Source: Cymbidium sinense
Taxonomy: Eukaryota > Streptophyta > Magnoliopsida > Asparagales > Orchidaceae
NCBI GenBank assembly: GCA_021442155.1
Contig: CM038220.1
Coordinates: forward strand, 83,568,051-83,632,050
DNA: 64,000 bases
Reading direction: 5' to 3'
The translations under genes were made by a program, and so were the position numbers. The notes under the pieces are model-generated. The model was not told the DNA's origin and did no database searches. It worked only from the letters and a program-made list of their open reading frames with translations. Shown in pieces: positions 62,300 to 64,000 of this stretch (positions are counted from its first letter, which is position 1; each line of letters starts with the position of its first letter).

Positions 62300-62577
62300 G
62301 GGCATGCCAAAACCTTGAGTTGTACAAGGCTAAAATGATTCAAGCTCACAACAAGTTGGTCTGTCATAGAGCTTTTCAAGTAGGAGAGCTTGTTTTAGTT
62401 CTAAGGAGACTAATTGTTTCCCGTCGAAAGATGGGAGGTATGTTTGAACCCACTTGGGAAGGCCCTTTTGTCATAGAGAAAGCATACCAAGGAGGATCTA
62501 ATCAACTCATAAATTGTAAGGGAGAGCGCCCTATGCTTCCAATCAATGCACTTTACCTAAAGAAATACTATCCATAA
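62300..62577 (+). pseudogene. Integrase C-terminus of H1
   Basis: This is the remainder of the H1 integrase after the F insertion. A clean frame gives 'MYKAKMIQAHNKLVCHRAF', 'VGELVLVLRR', 'EPTWEGPFVIEKAYQGG' (the GPF/Y module) and the end 'PINALYLKKYYP' with a stop at 62575-62577. No start codon is meant here: the frame continues from upstream integrase. It is the best-preserved coding piece in the window and is collinear with the minus-strand ends of A (19744) and F (37323). Confidence 0.88.
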
Positions 62578-64000
62578 ATCTTGTTTGAAAATAATCAATA
62601 ACTTCTTTTCACAAGTCCATCAAACTCATCTTGTTAGTTTGGTATCTTACCGTGCAATCTACCCAATGTAAACTTTGTTTAAGAGAATGTAGGCTTAAAT
62701 GCTTTCTTCTTGAACTAGCCATCATGCAGTAACCAAGTTTAATATATTTTGAGGCTTAGGATAAGTCCCTGGCTCTTTTCATTACTTCAAGCTTTGTCCT
62801 TACAGACTCTTAGCAGTAGTCACCCAGGTGAAGCTCTTGGATGTGTAACATCAATTTCACTTTAGAGATATAAGCCTATTCCTTCTTTATAAACTAATTG
62901 TTGCAAACCAATGGGCACATTAGGTTGGTTGGTTATCACCATATTGGCCCGACCCATGGATACACCACTCTTGGCATGAGAGTCCCTGCTTTCTCCTTGA
63001 GTTGGTATATAACTTTCTTTTCGAAGTTTTGGATAATGCTCCCAGCAGCACCTCCCCTGTGGGCACTCTATTTAGATCACGTCCTTAGTGACCGCATTTA
63101 GACACTACCCCGGTTACTCTTAGATTGGATAGCCCCCCTTTCCTAATAGCCACCCTTGTGGTTGAAGAATTTGTTCAGCGAATGCATAGATTCTCCCTTA
63201 GTATAGTAAGTCTGAGATAGGACTAGGCTGATATAAGCTCTTTCTCAGTGTGGTCCCTCTCAAACCAACAAGGCCCAGTGGTTCCTTTCCCAAGTAGGCA
63301 TCCTATCTTTAGGGCAGTGTCAGCAAAACTCCCTATAGGAATTGCCTAACTACTTTGAGTTGACATAAGTCCCCAAGTTGACTTCTCAGTCTTAAGAGTT
63401 CACTTGTGCCACCAATGAGTCACAGGTCATCTTTTCTCGAGATATATGTCTATTATGCATTCTTTCCAAAGATGACCACCGTAAATTGATAGAGCTTGAG
63501 TTCAATTTGTTGTGTTATCGTCACCCAATGATTCCTTGTGTATGAAGTTGTGAGTCCCAGCACTTTCTTCCTGACTTGACCATTGCACACTGAAAGGCAC
63601 CCTTTTGGTTGGCTAGCTCTACCCCACGGCCAGTAGACTATCCCTTTGTATTTGTAAACCTAAGATAGGTCTAGGCTGAAATTAGCTCCTTCTTAGTGGA
63701 TCCATCACACACCGATAAGGTCCTTCCCAAATTGAATTAATTCTGACTATTCTTGAGTCGATGCAAGTCCAAAGTGGCAATCACTCAAATAGTAGCCTTA
63801 GGTCGGGTTTGATTTGTTGTGCTATCAACCAATTATCCCAGTGGAAAGTTTTGAGTCCCCGTACTTTCTTCTTAACTCGACCATTGCACACTGAAAGGTA
63901 CTCTTTTGGTTGAATAGCTCTACCCTCCGACCTATAGACTATCCCTTTGGATTTGTAAATCTAATATAGGTCTAGGCTGATATTAGCCCTTTCTTAGTGG
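62578..64000 (+). repeat. H1 3' UTR with tandem units of about 306 bp
   Basis: It follows the integrase stop. A block starting 'gtgagtcccagcactttctt' style at about 63548 recurs near 63854. Both copies continue with 'gcacactgaaagg', 'cttttggttg', 'tagactatccctttg' and 'gtctaggctga'. Earlier, shorter related phrases occur from 62650. The region is the reverse complement, block by block, of the element A and F 3' UTRs. The array runs past the window end, so the H1 3' LTR should lie beyond 64000. The frame at 62898-63101 is not a gene. Confidence 0.75.

Noticed and set aside
1..64000. A host gene, tRNA or noncoding RNA gene hidden among the elements.
   Set aside because: All stretches longer than about 300 bases that I could place belong to LTRs, UTRs or broken polyprotein regions. 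The only unplaced part is about 1-700, which shows no gene signal by eye.

Overview
The window looks like plant nuclear DNA made entirely of decayed LTR retrotransposons. It is AT-rich and CG-poor. Every recognisable coding trace is a broken piece of a Ty3/gypsy polyprotein. I see no host gene, tRNA, rRNA or CRISPR array. The elements fit the Tat/Ogre group of plant Ty3/gypsy: giant LTRs of about 7 kb, a second RNase H with an 'NNEAEYEG' motif between reverse transcriptase and integrase, a primer-binding site resembling TGGCGACTC-type sites, extra sequence upstream of gag, and a tandem-repeat-bearing 3' untranslated region between integrase and the 3' LTR. The species cannot be named from this.

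The layout is nested. (1) Bases 1-10730 are old LTR-derived DNA of the same superfamily, with a segment of about 3.6 kb present twice in direct orientation (offset about 6.0-6.1 kb), as if a 6.1-kb unit was tandemly duplicated. (2) At 10731 this is cut by a composite. A minus-strand part comes first (element A: 3' LTR 10731-17421, 3' UTR to 19743, integrase and RNase H to about 21240). It is joined head-to-head to a plus-strand element (H1: gag, protease, RT, RNase H and integrase from about 21240 to 27753). (3) H1 integrase is interrupted by a complete minus-strand element F (27754-62294; LTRs of 7138 and 7132 bp, a 5-bp target duplication with one mismatch). H1 resumes at 62295 with the integrase C-terminus and its 3' UTR, and runs off the window. 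(4) F is itself split between RT and RNase H by a plus-strand solo LTR C (39150-46833, about 7.7 kb). Without C, F would be about 26.9 kb with an internal region of about 12.6 kb.

No element can be autonomous now: all reading frames carry stops and frameshifts, and protease and integrase active-site residues are lost in several copies. The noncoding parts hold the most interesting structure. The 5' leader of F carries about 16 tandem hairpins (53480-54760) whose stems differ in sequence yet stay self-complementary. Each LTR carries a dense array of TTGACC/GGTCAA words (W-box cores) and conserved short palindromes. The 3' UTRs carry tandem units of about 306-311 bp in different element copies.

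LTR orientation was fixed from the primer-binding site, the gag-to-integrase order and the 3' UTR position. In sense orientation an LTR begins TGTTGACC and ends CACCA. All alignments and counts were made by eye, so boundaries away from the stated termini are approximate.
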